DNA from: an uncultured cyanobacterium
Lineage (GTDB): Bacteria > Cyanobacteriota > Cyanobacteriia > Cyanobacteriales > Nostocaceae
Direction of reading: 5' to 3'
Assembly (NCBI GenBank): GCA_903848645.1
Contig: CAINGU010000012.1
Location: 1-61,121 of the forward strand
Length of the DNA: 61,121 nt
In this document: in pieces, positions 36,801-43,619 of the stretch
Numbering within the stretch: the stretch's first letter is position 1
How the letters are laid out: each line of letters begins with the position of its first letter
Notes under the pieces: model-generated
Told to the model about the DNA's origin: nothing
The model's database searches: none
What the model saw: the letters and a program-made list of their open reading frames with translations, nothing else
Program-made: the position numbers and the translations under genes

Positions 36801-37700
36801 AGAAACCGCTGGGGTTTTACTGAAGCACATATAGGCGAAAATTGAGTTATCAGTATCCACACCGCCAGTTATCATCATGTCGGCGCGATGTTCCACTAGT
36901 TCGCTAATAGCCATCCTTAATGCACCTAATGAACTTGCACAAGCTGCATCCACTACGCAATTCATTCCGCCCAAATCCAGACGGTTAGCGATACGTCCAG
37001 AAATTACATTTGCTAACATTCCGGGGAAGGCGTTTTCTTCCCATTGCACATATCCACTTTTGAGTTTTTCAATGATTTTTTGGCTATCTTCCTCTGATAA
37101 ACCACTATTTTTGAGAACTTTTTTCCAAAGTGGATCTTGCAACCTTGCACCTAAAGGAACGGCTAATTGTCTACCAATTGCTACTCCTAATACTACCCCA
37201 GTGCGTTCGTGATTAAATTGGCGAGATGTACCATAACCAGCATCTTCTATGGCCTCTTTTGCCACTACTAAACCAAGTAGTTGAGAAATATCTGTCACCT
37301 CCAAAATATTCGGAGGTAAGCCAAATTCCATGGGATTAAAATCAATATCTGGTAAAAAACCACCCCGTTTACAATAGGTTTTATCTGGTGCTTTGGGATC
37401 TGGATCATAATAATCATCTATATGCCAACGGGAAGCAGGAACATCGGTAATACAATCTACTTTCTGAATAATATTTTCCCAGTATTCCTGTAAATTCTTC
37501 GCCTGGGGAAAAATAGAAGCCATCCCAATAATTGCTACATTAGTTGTTCGCAACTTGGCATTAATTTCATTTTTTATCTTTGTGGTATCAGGCATATTTT
37601 TTTTCACCGTTATCATCTTGAGTACAGACTTTTCACAGTTATTAATTTCAGCTTGCAACTGTGCGAAAGCAGCTTCAAATTGGGAAGCAGCCATGATCAT
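30867..37700 (-). CDS. Type I polyketide/PUFA-type synthase (HglE/PfaA-like), KS-AT-ACP-ACP-KR-DH
   Basis: 2277-aa iterative synthase. The KS domain (about 50-510) keeps the catalytic cysteine in VVDAACASSLGALRMA near residue 252, EAHGTGTMVGDPTE, and KSQIGHTKAAAGAASLI. The AT (about 625-950) has FVAGHSFGELTALWVAGV near residue 725. A linker with 16-residue tandem repeats and HEQYLKYQQEYTQHYFQLLQ helices leads to two ACPs, each with ADLGIDSIKRVEILGGLLE (near 1283 and 1407). The KR (about 1700-1960) has FLVSGGAKGITAQ and the SDY triad in VGQSDYAIAN. A C-terminal hotdog domain has LQDHVIAGRPVLPA near 2015, the PS-DH type. Two ACPs and a separate PfaD resemble heterocyst-glycolipid and PUFA synthases. 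First gene of the minus-strand operon. hetM, hetN and hetI are absent, so this is not the canonical hgl island. Confidence 0.93.
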   Translation of the reverse strand: MIMAASQFEAAFAQLQAEINNCEKSVLKMITVKKNMPDTTKIKNEINAKLRTTNVAIIGMASIFPQAKNLQEYWENIIQKVDCITDVPASRWHIDDYYDPDPKAPDKTYCKRGGFLPDIDFNPMEFGLPPNILEVTDISQLLGLVVAKEAIEDAGYGTSRQFNHERTGVVLGVAIGRQLAVPLGARLQDPLWKKVLKNSGLSEEDSQKIIEKLKSGYVQWEENAFPGMLANVISGRIANRLDLGGMNCVVDAACASSLGALRMAISELVEHRADMMITGGVDTDNSIFAYMCFSKTPAVSPGDKVKPFDADADGMMLGEGVGMLVLKRLEDAQRDGDRIYAVIKGMGSSSDGKYKSIYAPRAEGQINSLVRAYTDAGISPASVGLIEAHGTGTMVGDPTEFTSITTVFGENNPKKQHIALGTVKSQIGHTKAAAGAASLIKAALALHHKVLPPTINVSKPHPKLNIENSPFYLNTETRPWVSHPTQPRRAGVSAFGFGGTNYHVVLEEYEHEHHHPYRLHHTPESLLLYAPTPSELLSRCQQIQQQLQAEGKERHYQQLVTESQTGKIPVNYARVGFVANNLAQAGELLQIVIAGLKQKPEVESWEHPQGIYYRQTGIDTTGKVVALFSGQGSQYLEMGRELVMNFPCLRQTYTHMDSLLCEDGLQPLSTVVFPKPVFDQAQKQIQLATLQKTEYAQPAIGVFSAGLYKILQQAGFKPDFVAGHSFGELTALWVAGVLSEEDYLFLVKARGQAMATPANADFDAGGMLAVKGDIQQITEVIKNFPQVAVANRNSQHQVVLAGKKGEISQVQDVLKKQGFTTFLLGVSAAFHTPLVSHAQKPFAQAIEKVNFNEAEIPVYTNVTGGCYPQEPHVIQKILKEQLLNQVLFQQEIENIYAAGGYCFVEFGPKNVLTNLVKEILSDKPHIAIAVNANHTKNSDKTLREAIVQLQVVGLSLQNLDPYQVATKIPEVPAKKVLNIRLNSTNITEKTQKIFAKALENGHHVEVVSPQTTINNKPPTSFNGNHQLQGDDKPPTSFNGNHQLKDDDKPPTSFNGNHQLQGNDKPPTSFNGKLEQVEIQPQNHEKVIYSLENFITEFSQQQRDIIHVHEQSLQNQTEYTKTFSQLMQQQYSLLGNSELTEHQSQTQQLAISNSERNMMRFHDHQGDTLRIHEQYLKYQQEYTQHYFQLLQKHFHLLTSENKVINYVNPPNSASFVVQEPIIFSQVSEELKNDERTINLVPKIPINIDKATLSQTLLNVVSEKTGYPVEMLELSMDMEADLGIDSIKRVEILGGLLEIYPELPKPNPEELGQLRTLEQIAEYMQTLVPEILNQQVEVSTAIITTEVLVEVPQQELITSTPELEEQKVEVEIPENLSDILLTVVSEKTGYPVEMLEMSMDMEADLGIDSIKRVEILGGLLELYPDLPKPSPEEIGELRTLGEIATYMQQQAQGITKFSNEEIVEITTTISQANIRRNIAKLQQLPTPDSLEFSLPENYIALITDDGSPTTEKLAESLTAKGWKTVVVSFPGINSNVNEGMNRVVLTDWNEDSLQQQLKQIADNYGAVAAFIHLHPAATPSDIDKSILRHVFLIAKYLKEPLNEAAKFGRSCFINVARLDGEFGLGETHNFSAIAGGLFGLSKSINQEWENVFCRSLDLNPAIDPETSVKNILAEIHDPNLLIQEVGYSSKGRVNLIADFSPLPTTNCPRRITKDQVFLVSGGAKGITAQCVIKIAQEYKCKFILLGRSSREPEPVWAENCENEAELKQRILENFQAQGEKATPIMVQKKYQAISSQREIQNTLKAIEQAGGEVEYLNVDITDTVLLESKLADVIERFGAITGIIHGAGNLADKRIEKKSIQDFENVYAAKVKGLENLLRCIPASKLQYLVLFSSVVGFYGNVGQSDYAIANEILNKSAHLIKHNYPNCHVIAINWGPWESGMVSAELKKAFAERGIEVIPVETGTQILVNELTTANQDTVQLVIGSPLIYVPSTLSHELKTYCIKRQLTLAENPFLQDHVIAGRPVLPATCGLLWMTNACEQLYPGFTAFSSPNFKVLKGIVFDETSPDAYILEIQELAKHENEEIEFAAKISSQTPDGKIRYHFSTNLILKREIPTSPNYGILNFNQDENFLKTNQELYQVNASSLFHGVTFQGVKSVLNTSPSKITIECYLPEPTAQQQGQFPVQTFNPYIADVQIHSLWIWTQHFHQVGCLPSEIKNFEQFAKVPFGETFYVTCEVQLKTESSVVTDVITYNPQGQIYNRMIGAKGTILPNQIAKY
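34485..34680 (-). repeat. 48-bp tandem repeat in the synthase linker
   Basis: Four occurrences of KPPTSFNG are separated by NHQLQGDD-type spacers at a 16-residue (48-bp) period, measured from matching positions 34498 and 34546. The copies differ by only a few bases. The repeat lies between the AT domain and the first ACP, where flexible linkers occur, so copy number can probably vary without breaking a fold. Confidence 0.9.
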
Positions 37701-38598
37701 ATTTCACTCTTTTGATCGGGCAACATTAAGGTTGACAGAAGGTTTTTTAATTCAGTTAAGTTCAGAAAATAAAACTTTTATTTAAGCATTTATACCTAAA
37801 TAAAATTTTGGATATATCCAACTAAAGTAGGTGAATATTGATTTCTATCCTTAACAGTATTGATTTTTTTTGAACATTAATTATTGATGAATACTGTGGC
37901 AGTTAAACATGAAATAGTCTGATTAATCCTCTAGACTATAAATTACATTTTTGCCTACATTAATTTTAGTTTAGTGACAACTCTATTGCAACTCATAAGC
38001 AATTTACGTGCAACTTTATAAAAGTCTTGCAAATGTAAAATTGATAGAGTCGTCTGAGAAATATCTTTGCTTATCCAATACACTAATTATTATCTAAGTT
38101 TTAGCCACTTTGACCAAAGTTGCATATAGATTGCATATAATTAGTTCCAACTTCTTGAAAACTTTATTTTGCAATAGCTAACAATAAAAAATCCTTTTAA
38201 TAGAAATAAAATTTTTCATAGGTCATTATTATTTATTAGTTTCTAATCCTAAATATTTAATCATTGCATCTATCCCCAGAAAGATTTTTTGGTATTTGTG
38301 AAATTAGTCACAATAAAATATGTCTAAGGAATTAAAAAAATATTTTTTATCAAATTAATTCTAAAATTTGAGATAATGAAAAGTTGGCAATATTCTATCT
38401 ATCGAAGAAGTTAATAATTGAAGACTTGCAATTTTTACCAATTCAATATATTGGCATAAATCAGGTTTTATGAAACAATCTGTTGCATATAGGTTGAAAT
38501 TTCTAAAAAATCAGTTTATTCTATATTATTAAATCAGGACAATTTAGACTGTAACTTTCAAACAGTCTTTTACCATAAATTAAGGAAATTTAACCTTA
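37701..38598. other. Divergent AT-rich promoter region of the lipid cluster
   Basis: About 0.9 kb without a supported gene, between the synthase operon (leftward) and the small regulator-like gene (rightward). It is very AT-rich and contains several TTGCATATA elements (see separate entry). No NtcA-type GTA-N8-TAC site was found by eye. Long untranslated leaders of this kind are typical of developmentally regulated cyanobacterial genes. Confidence 0.5.
38118..38140. promoter_or_regulatory. Direct repeat of TTGCATATA (possible operator)
   Basis: AGTTGCATATAGATTGCATATAAT contains two TTGCATATA units spaced about one helical turn apart (11-12 bp). A third copy, TGTTGCATATAGGTTG, lies at 38481-38496, about 120 bp upstream of the small regulator-like gene. 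The spacing suits binding of a protein to one face of the DNA. No known consensus is matched. Confidence 0.4.
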
Positions 38599-38985
38599 TT
38601 GCATCATCTGGCTTCTGCAATATTGGAATTACAAAAACTACAAGGAATTGCTGGCATGAGACTATCTGAATTAGATCCACTCATCCCGCTGAATGAGTTA
38701 CGAGAAGACCTTCTTAAATTACCAAAAGGTTATTCATTTTATGAAGATGAGTTAGTAGATTTTCTATCACGGAGAAGATGGCCTGAAAGCAATCGCCGAA
38801 TTGATAGAACAACATTCTGGCGGTGGCGCAATGACAACGCTATTGAACATCAAAAAATCTTCAGTCGCTTGGATCTTCTCAAACTTTGTCAAATTTGTGA
38901 TCATTATCGAGTAGACGGAACACGCAACGAATATTTGGCAATTATGCGGAAGAAAAAAGAGAAAGAGGTAGTGCTAAATAAATAA
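38599..38985 (+). CDS. Small HTH-like protein of unknown family, next to the lipid cluster
   Basis: 128 aa, no signal peptide or membrane segment, strongly helical and basic at the C-terminus (MRKKKEKEVVLNK). The segment NRRIDRTTFWRWRNDNAIE looks like the recognition helix of a helix-turn-helix protein, preceded by YEDELVDFLSRRRWPES. I do not recognise a family. The frame opens at TTG 38599; an ATG at 38656 with AAGGA nine bases upstream would give 109 aa (MRLSELDPLIPLNELREDLL) and may be the true start. It lies between the divergent synthase operon and devBCA, so a regulatory role for one or both is plausible but inferred. Confidence 0.65.
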   Translation: MHHLASAILELQKLQGIAGMRLSELDPLIPLNELREDLLKLPKGYSFYEDELVDFLSRRRWPESNRRIDRTTFWRWRNDNAIEHQKIFSRLDLLKLCQICDHYRVDGTRNEYLAIMRKKKEKEVVLNK

Positions 38986-39056
38986 AATTTTGATTCTGGT
39001 AATCGGTAATAGTCAGCAACTAATTACCAATTACCTATCAAAATTTTAGTATTTTA

Positions 39057-39170
39057 TATAGGAATCATATTTGATTTTTGAAATGTAGCTAGGGTAGGCA
39101 TTAAACACGATTATAATTTCCTAATGCCTACACTAATTAATGGTTTTCAGAAATCATTTAGGATTGCTAT
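39057..39170. repeat. MITE-like palindromic element, copy B (related to 12194-12313)
   Basis: TATAGGAATCATATTTGATT on the left and, read on the minus strand from the right end, ATAGCAATCCTAAATGATTT are inverted repeats. Inside, TGAAATGTAGCTAGGGTAGG matches the minus-strand half of the element at 12194. It lies between the small regulator-like gene and devB. Confidence 0.7.
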
Positions 39171-39363
39171 TAAATTTTCATTTAATCAACTTAAATAAAT
39201 AATCAAATCTTCAAAACCAACAAAAGTTTTGATTCATCGTATTTTACTGGATATTATATCAAACATAAGGTTATCAAGAGATACTATCAAATGTAATGGC
39301 TTTTGGAGTCTCTTATTTAGAGTCGAAAATCCTGTCATATTTCCTAATTTAAAAAATAAAATC

Positions 39364-40566
39364 ATGGTACACAAAGAAAAGCACTCATTAACAAAACCTA
39401 TGAGTTTGTGGCCGATAATGTTAGCGAGTTCTGGGGTTATAGCTACTAGTGTAATATCTATCTATAGCCTTTCATATTTTCAGAAAACTTCTCAATCAAC
39501 CCCAACCATATCTTCTATTCCCCCCAGTTCAGCACCTACAATTACCGCTGTTGCTGCTTTAGGACGTTTAGAACCCCAAGGAGAAGTCATTCGTCTCTCC
39601 GCACCCAATTCGCAAACAGGAATCAGAGTTAATCAACTCCTAGTTAAAAAAGGAGACAAAATCCGTCAAGGACAAGTAGTAGCAACTCTTGACAATTACA
39701 CCCCAAATCTTGCAGCCTTAGAAAAAGCAAAACGACAAGTAGAGGTTAGTCTAGCTAATCTGCAACAAGTAGAAGCTGGAGCAAAAGGAGGTGATATTTC
39801 TGCTCAAAAAGCCACAATTGCCCGGTTAGAAGCTGATTTACGAGGATCAATTTTTACTCAAAAAGCCACAATTGCCCGCTTAGAAGCTGAATTAAAAAAT
39901 TCAGAAACCGAAAATCAACGATATCAAAAATTATATCAAGATGGTGCTATTTCTGCTTCTGATGCAGATACTAAAAGATTACGCAGGGATACGGTTCAAG
40001 AACAACTTAATGAAGCTAATGCTAATCTCAAAAGAACTGTAGAAACTTTACAGAAACAGTTAAACGAATCTCAAGCTAGACTCAATAGTATTGCAGAAAT
40101 TCGCCCCACAGATGTGCAACTAGCTCAAGCAAATGTAAAAAGTGCTATAGCATCTGTTCAACAAGCTCAAGCAGAGCTAAATTTAAGTTCTATCCATTCA
40201 CCTATTGATGGTCAAGTCCTAAAAATTAATACTTGGCCAGGAGAAATAATTGGCAATAAAGGCATATTAGAATTAGGGCAAACCCAACAAATGTATGTAG
40301 TTGCAGAAGTCTATGAAACTGATATTAAAAAAGTTCGTTTGGGTCAATCAGCAACGATCACAAGTGAAGCTTTTACCGGAAAATTAAAGGGAACTGTCAC
40401 AGATATTGGTTTACAAATTGGTAAACAAAATATCTTTAATACTAATCCCGGTTCAGATACAGATAACAAAATAGTTGATGTGAAAATTCGCATTGATAAA
40501 TCAGCGGATAATCAACGAGTTTCAAGCTTAACTAATTTACAGGTACAGGTACTTATTCAGATATAA
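39364..40566 (+). CDS. devB: DevB-like membrane fusion protein (lipid-cluster exporter)
   Basis: HlyD-family periplasmic adaptor, about 400 aa from the ATG at 39364; the frame extends to a TTG at 39229 without family features. A membrane anchor lies near residues 15-36 (MSLWPIMLASSGVIATSVIS region). The first lipoyl half (VAALGRLEPQGEVIRLSA, NQLLVKKGDKIRQGQVVATL) precedes a long coiled coil with a short internal duplication (QKATIARLEADLRG, QKATIARLEAELKN). The second lipoyl half IHSPIDGQVLKINTWPGEII and the barrel follow. It leads devB-devC-devA, the exporter type that moves heterocyst glycolipids with the outer-membrane channel HgdD. Proximity to the synthase suggests it exports that product. 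Confidence 0.9.
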   Translation: MVHKEKHSLTKPMSLWPIMLASSGVIATSVISIYSLSYFQKTSQSTPTISSIPPSSAPTITAVAALGRLEPQGEVIRLSAPNSQTGIRVNQLLVKKGDKIRQGQVVATLDNYTPNLAALEKAKRQVEVSLANLQQVEAGAKGGDISAQKATIARLEADLRGSIFTQKATIARLEAELKNSETENQRYQKLYQDGAISASDADTKRLRRDTVQEQLNEANANLKRTVETLQKQLNESQARLNSIAEIRPTDVQLAQANVKSAIASVQQAQAELNLSSIHSPIDGQVLKINTWPGEIIGNKGILELGQTQQMYVVAEVYETDIKKVRLGQSATITSEAFTGKLKGTVTDIGLQIGKQNIFNTNPGSDTDNKIVDVKIRIDKSADNQRVSSLTNLQVQVLIQI

Positions 40567-40725
40567 CTATGATTTGGATGATTAATTAATGAGAAAAATT
40601 ACAGTTCATATTTTTTGCACAATTATCAAAGCCTAAACTATGATTTTTGTGATTAATTTGATTTGTCTGATTAATAAGGTGTATTTAAAAAATCAAATAG
40701 TTATATAGGGAATAGGAGGAAAAAT
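40567..40725. repeat. Dispersed AACTATGATTT repeats between devB and devC
   Basis: AACTATGATTTGGATGATTA near 40567 and AAACTATGATTTTTGTGATT near 40635 belong to the repeat type also seen at 43545-43616 and at the right end of the window. The last bases hold an excellent ribosome site (AGGAGG at 40714-40719) for devC. Confidence 0.6.
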
Positions 40726-41901
40726 ATGATTTTAAATATACCTTTAGCTTGGCTACAATTGGTAAAACAAAAAGTGCGCTTTTTTGTAGCCTTAGCTGGT
40801 ATTGCTTTTATTTCTGTTTTGATGTTTATGCAAATTGGGTTTCAAGATGCTCTTTATGCTAGTGCTACTCAAGTGCATAAACATCTCCGAGGTGATTTGT
40901 TTTTAATTAGCTCCCAATATAAATCTTTGACTTCTACTCAAAGCTTTCCTCGCAGTCGTTTATATCAAATATTGGGTTTTAATGGTATAGAATCAGTTGA
41001 ACCTTTATATGTCCAATTTGCTAAACTCAAAAATCCCATCAATGGACGCAAATATCCTATTTATGTTCTGGGATTTGAGCCAGTAAAATCCATCTTTAAA
41101 TTACCTGAAGTTGAACAAGATTTTAAATTACTAAGAATCCCCGACCAAGTATTTTTTGATCGGGCTGCACGTCCAGAATTTGGGCCAATTGCTGAATATT
41201 TTCAAAAAAATCAACCTATAACTATGGAAATATTTAGTTATCTGGGTACTATTGGTTATAAAGTTAAAGTTAGTGGTTTATTTACTCTTGGGCCTTCCTT
41301 TGGTGTGGATGGTAATTTAATTGTTAGTTCTTCTACTTTTCTCAAAATCTTTCCAGAACGCAGAGCCAATGAACTAGATATAGGCTCAATTCATCTAGAG
41401 CCTAATGTTAATCCACAAAAGATTTTAGCAACTTTATCTGCTAGTTTACCCAAAGATGTCACAGTGATGACACGCCAAGAATTTATTGATTTTGAAAAAA
41501 GCTATTGGACATTAAGAACACCGATTGGATTTGTATTTAATTTGATGGTAATGATGGGTTTTGTAGTAGGTGTAATTGTTGTTTATCAAATTCTGTATAG
41601 TAATATATCTACTCATTTTGTCCAATTTGCTACACTCAAAGCCATGGGATTTAGAAATAAATATCTTTTGAATGTCGTGTTTCAGCAAGCTGTAATTTTA
41701 GCTGTCTTGGGTTATATTCCCGGCTTTGCTATCGCGCTAGGACTATATGATGTTGCGAAAGATGCAACTAAATTACCAATTGTCATGGATTCAAGTAAGG
41801 GATTATTGGTATTTACTTCTGTGATTTTTATGTGTTTAACTTCTGGTTTCTTTTCTACCAATAAACTACGTAAAGTAGATCCAGCAGAAATATTTAATTA
41901 A
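40726..41901 (+). CDS. devC: DevC-like ABC transporter permease
   Basis: Inner-membrane permease with MacB/FtsX topology. There is one N-terminal helix (RFFVALAGIAFISVLMFMQI), a periplasmic domain of about 200 residues, and three helices near the end: FNLMVMMGFVVGVIVVYQIL, NVVFQQAVILAVLGYIPGFA and the VFTSVIFMCLTSGFFSTNKL region. The ending RKVDPAEIFN is typical of DevC. 391 aa, full length. AGGAGG 6 bases before the ATG gives strong translation. devA follows after 3 bases, so the two are coupled. Confidence 0.93.
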   Translation: MILNIPLAWLQLVKQKVRFFVALAGIAFISVLMFMQIGFQDALYASATQVHKHLRGDLFLISSQYKSLTSTQSFPRSRLYQILGFNGIESVEPLYVQFAKLKNPINGRKYPIYVLGFEPVKSIFKLPEVEQDFKLLRIPDQVFFDRAARPEFGPIAEYFQKNQPITMEIFSYLGTIGYKVKVSGLFTLGPSFGVDGNLIVSSSTFLKIFPERRANELDIGSIHLEPNVNPQKILATLSASLPKDVTVMTRQEFIDFEKSYWTLRTPIGFVFNLMVMMGFVVGVIVVYQILYSNISTHFVQFATLKAMGFRNKYLLNVVFQQAVILAVLGYIPGFAIALGLYDVAKDATKLPIVMDSSKGLLVFTSVIFMCLTSGFFSTNKLRKVDPAEIFN

Positions 41902-41904
41902 CTG

Positions 41905-42621
41905 ATGATGCAATATTTACCTTCTGCTAATATTTTGGAAATCACAAATCTTAATCATTACTTTGGACATAGTAAATTACGGACTCAAACTTTGTTTGAT
42001 ATTAATTTAACTATCAAACCTGGAGAAATTGTGATTATGACTGGACCTTCTGGTTCAGGAAAAACTACTTTATTAACATTAATTGGTGGTTTACGTTCTG
42101 TACAAGAAGGTAGTTTAAAATTTAATGGACAAGAATTATTAGGTGCTAGTAATGAAGAATTAGTCCAAGTTCGCCGCCAAATTGGCTATATTTTTCAAGC
42201 TCATAATTTACTAGATTTCTTAACAGCTAGACAAAATGTGCAAATGTCTTTGGAATTACAACGCAATATTTCTCAATGGGAATCTTATATCCAATCAGAA
42301 ACAATGCTCAGTGCTGTGAAATTGGCAGATAGAATTAATTATTATCCCTCTGATCTTTCCGGGGGACAAAAGCAACGAGTAGCGATCGCTCGCGCTTTGG
42401 TGAGTCATCCTAAGTTAGTATTAGCTGATGAACCTACCGCTGCTTTAGATAGTAAATCAGGAAGAGATGTGGTTAATTTAATGCAGCAATTAGCAAAAGA
42501 ACAAGATTGCACCATTTTAATAGTTACTCACGATAACCGAATTTTAGATATTGCTGACAGAATCATTAATATGGAAGATGGTTATTTAATACAACAACCG
42601 CAGGGCAGAATTAAAAATTAA
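41905..42621 (+). CDS. devA: DevA-like ABC transporter ATPase
   Basis: Cytoplasmic ATPase of the DevBCA exporter. Walker A is GPSGSGKTTLLTLIGG near residue 48, the Q-loop is IGYIFQAHNLLDFLTA, the signature DLSGGQKQRVAIARALVSHP, Walker B LVLADEPTAALDSKSG, and the switch histidine is in ILIVTHDNR. 238 aa, normal for the MacB/LolD-like group. It starts 3 bases after devC. It is the only DevA in this window, so it might also serve the devB-devC pair at 15194-17630. Confidence 0.95.
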   Translation: MMQYLPSANILEITNLNHYFGHSKLRTQTLFDINLTIKPGEIVIMTGPSGSGKTTLLTLIGGLRSVQEGSLKFNGQELLGASNEELVQVRRQIGYIFQAHNLLDFLTARQNVQMSLELQRNISQWESYIQSETMLSAVKLADRINYYPSDLSGGQKQRVAIARALVSHPKLVLADEPTAALDSKSGRDVVNLMQQLAKEQDCTILIVTHDNRILDIADRIINMEDGYLIQQPQGRIKN

Positions 42622-42694
42622 TAATTAAAAATTAAAAAAGCAGATTATCAAGGCTTTTGCGGAATTTTTAATGGTTAGTTATTTTTGCTATACT

Positions 42695-43513
42695 TTACTG
42701 GCGAGGACTAAAGTCCTCATGATTAAACAGTAAACTCGCAGAATTGACATCTAAAAATAAAGTAGCTTGGGGTTGTTGACGTAAAATAGAAGCTGGACAA
42801 TTAGTAGTAATATCTCCTGTTAACATGATTTTAACTACTTCAGCTTTTCTCGCTGCTGGTGCTAGACAAATTATTTTTTTAGTAGTACAAATCATAGGAA
42901 TAGTCACAGTAAATGCGTATTGAGGAACATCTGCTAAATTAGCAAAATATCCTGTCTTCACTTGTTGCTGACGGTTAACATCATCCAGTTTGACAAGTTT
43001 AACTTTAGCGGTATCTTGAAAATCTGCCACTGCTGGATCATTAAATGCTAAATGTCCATTTTCACCAATACCTAAAAAACATAGGTCTATGGGTTGATTT
43101 TCTAAGAGTTGAGTATACCGTTCACACTCAGCTATTGGCTGTAATGTATCCCCTTCTATATAATAAAATTTTTGAGGACACACCTTTTCTTCTATCCGTT
43201 CCCGCAAATAACGACGAAAACTTGCAGGATGATCTGATGTAATTCCTAAATATTCATCTAAATGAAATAAAATTATCCGTGACCAATCTATTCCCCCTAA
43301 AGCAATTAACGCATCCAAAAATTGAATTTGGGAATTACCTGTAGCTACTAAAATTGCAACTTTATCCTGTGTCTGAAGCAAATTTTGTAAATACTGATGT
43401 GTGATTTTAGCCACATTTTCCGACATTTCTGCTTCAGAAGCGTAAATCTGTACAAGCAGATGATCAACATGAAAAGATTTTGTAGCTTCTCTCATTTGTT
43501 TATTACCAATCAT
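42695..43513 (-). CDS. nagB: Glucosamine-6-phosphate deaminase
   Basis: Converts glucosamine-6-phosphate to fructose-6-phosphate and ammonia. Active-site blocks are ILFHLDEYLGITSDHPASFR and LCFLGIGENGHLAFNDPAVA, both intact. About 270 aa, full length. The ATG at 43513 directly adjoins the petA terminator hairpin; a later ATG at 43495 (MREATKSFHVDHLLVQIYAS) is an alternative. The stop region contains a GAGGACTAAAGTCCTC palindrome. The gene follows petC-petA on the same strand but is separated by the terminator. Confidence 0.93.
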   Translation of the reverse strand: MIGNKQMREATKSFHVDHLLVQIYASEAEMSENVAKITHQYLQNLLQTQDKVAILVATGNSQIQFLDALIALGGIDWSRIILFHLDEYLGITSDHPASFRRYLRERIEEKVCPQKFYYIEGDTLQPIAECERYTQLLENQPIDLCFLGIGENGHLAFNDPAVADFQDTAKVKLVKLDDVNRQQQVKTGYFANLADVPQYAFTVTIPMICTTKKIICLAPAARKAEVVKIMLTGDITTNCPASILRQQPQATLFLDVNSASLLFNHEDFSPRQ

Positions 43514-43540
43514 CAAAAAAAGACAGGCAAAAAGCCTGTC
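43514..43540 (-). terminator. Intrinsic terminator of petC-petA
   Basis: On the minus strand GACAGGC pairs with GCCTGTC around a TTTTT loop, followed by seven T residues, a textbook intrinsic terminator. It lies 80 bp after petA. Its T-run abuts the nagB start codon. Confidence 0.9.
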
Positions 43541-43619
43541 AAATAGCTACTATGAAAAATGATTTTTCCGATTCATGAATCATCCAAATCAAATCAATCA
43601 CACAAATCATAGTTATGAC

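Noticed and set aside
30867-37700. Naming the synthase hglE outright
   Set aside because: Domain order fits HglE-type synthases, but the diagnostic neighbours of the canonical heterocyst glycolipid island (hetM/hglB, hetN, hetI) are absent, so a paralogous pathway is as likely.
35603-37785. Several plus-strand frames of 66-129 codons opposite the synthase gene
   Set aside because: They are antisense shadows of a conserved multi-domain protein with intact motifs on the other strand.
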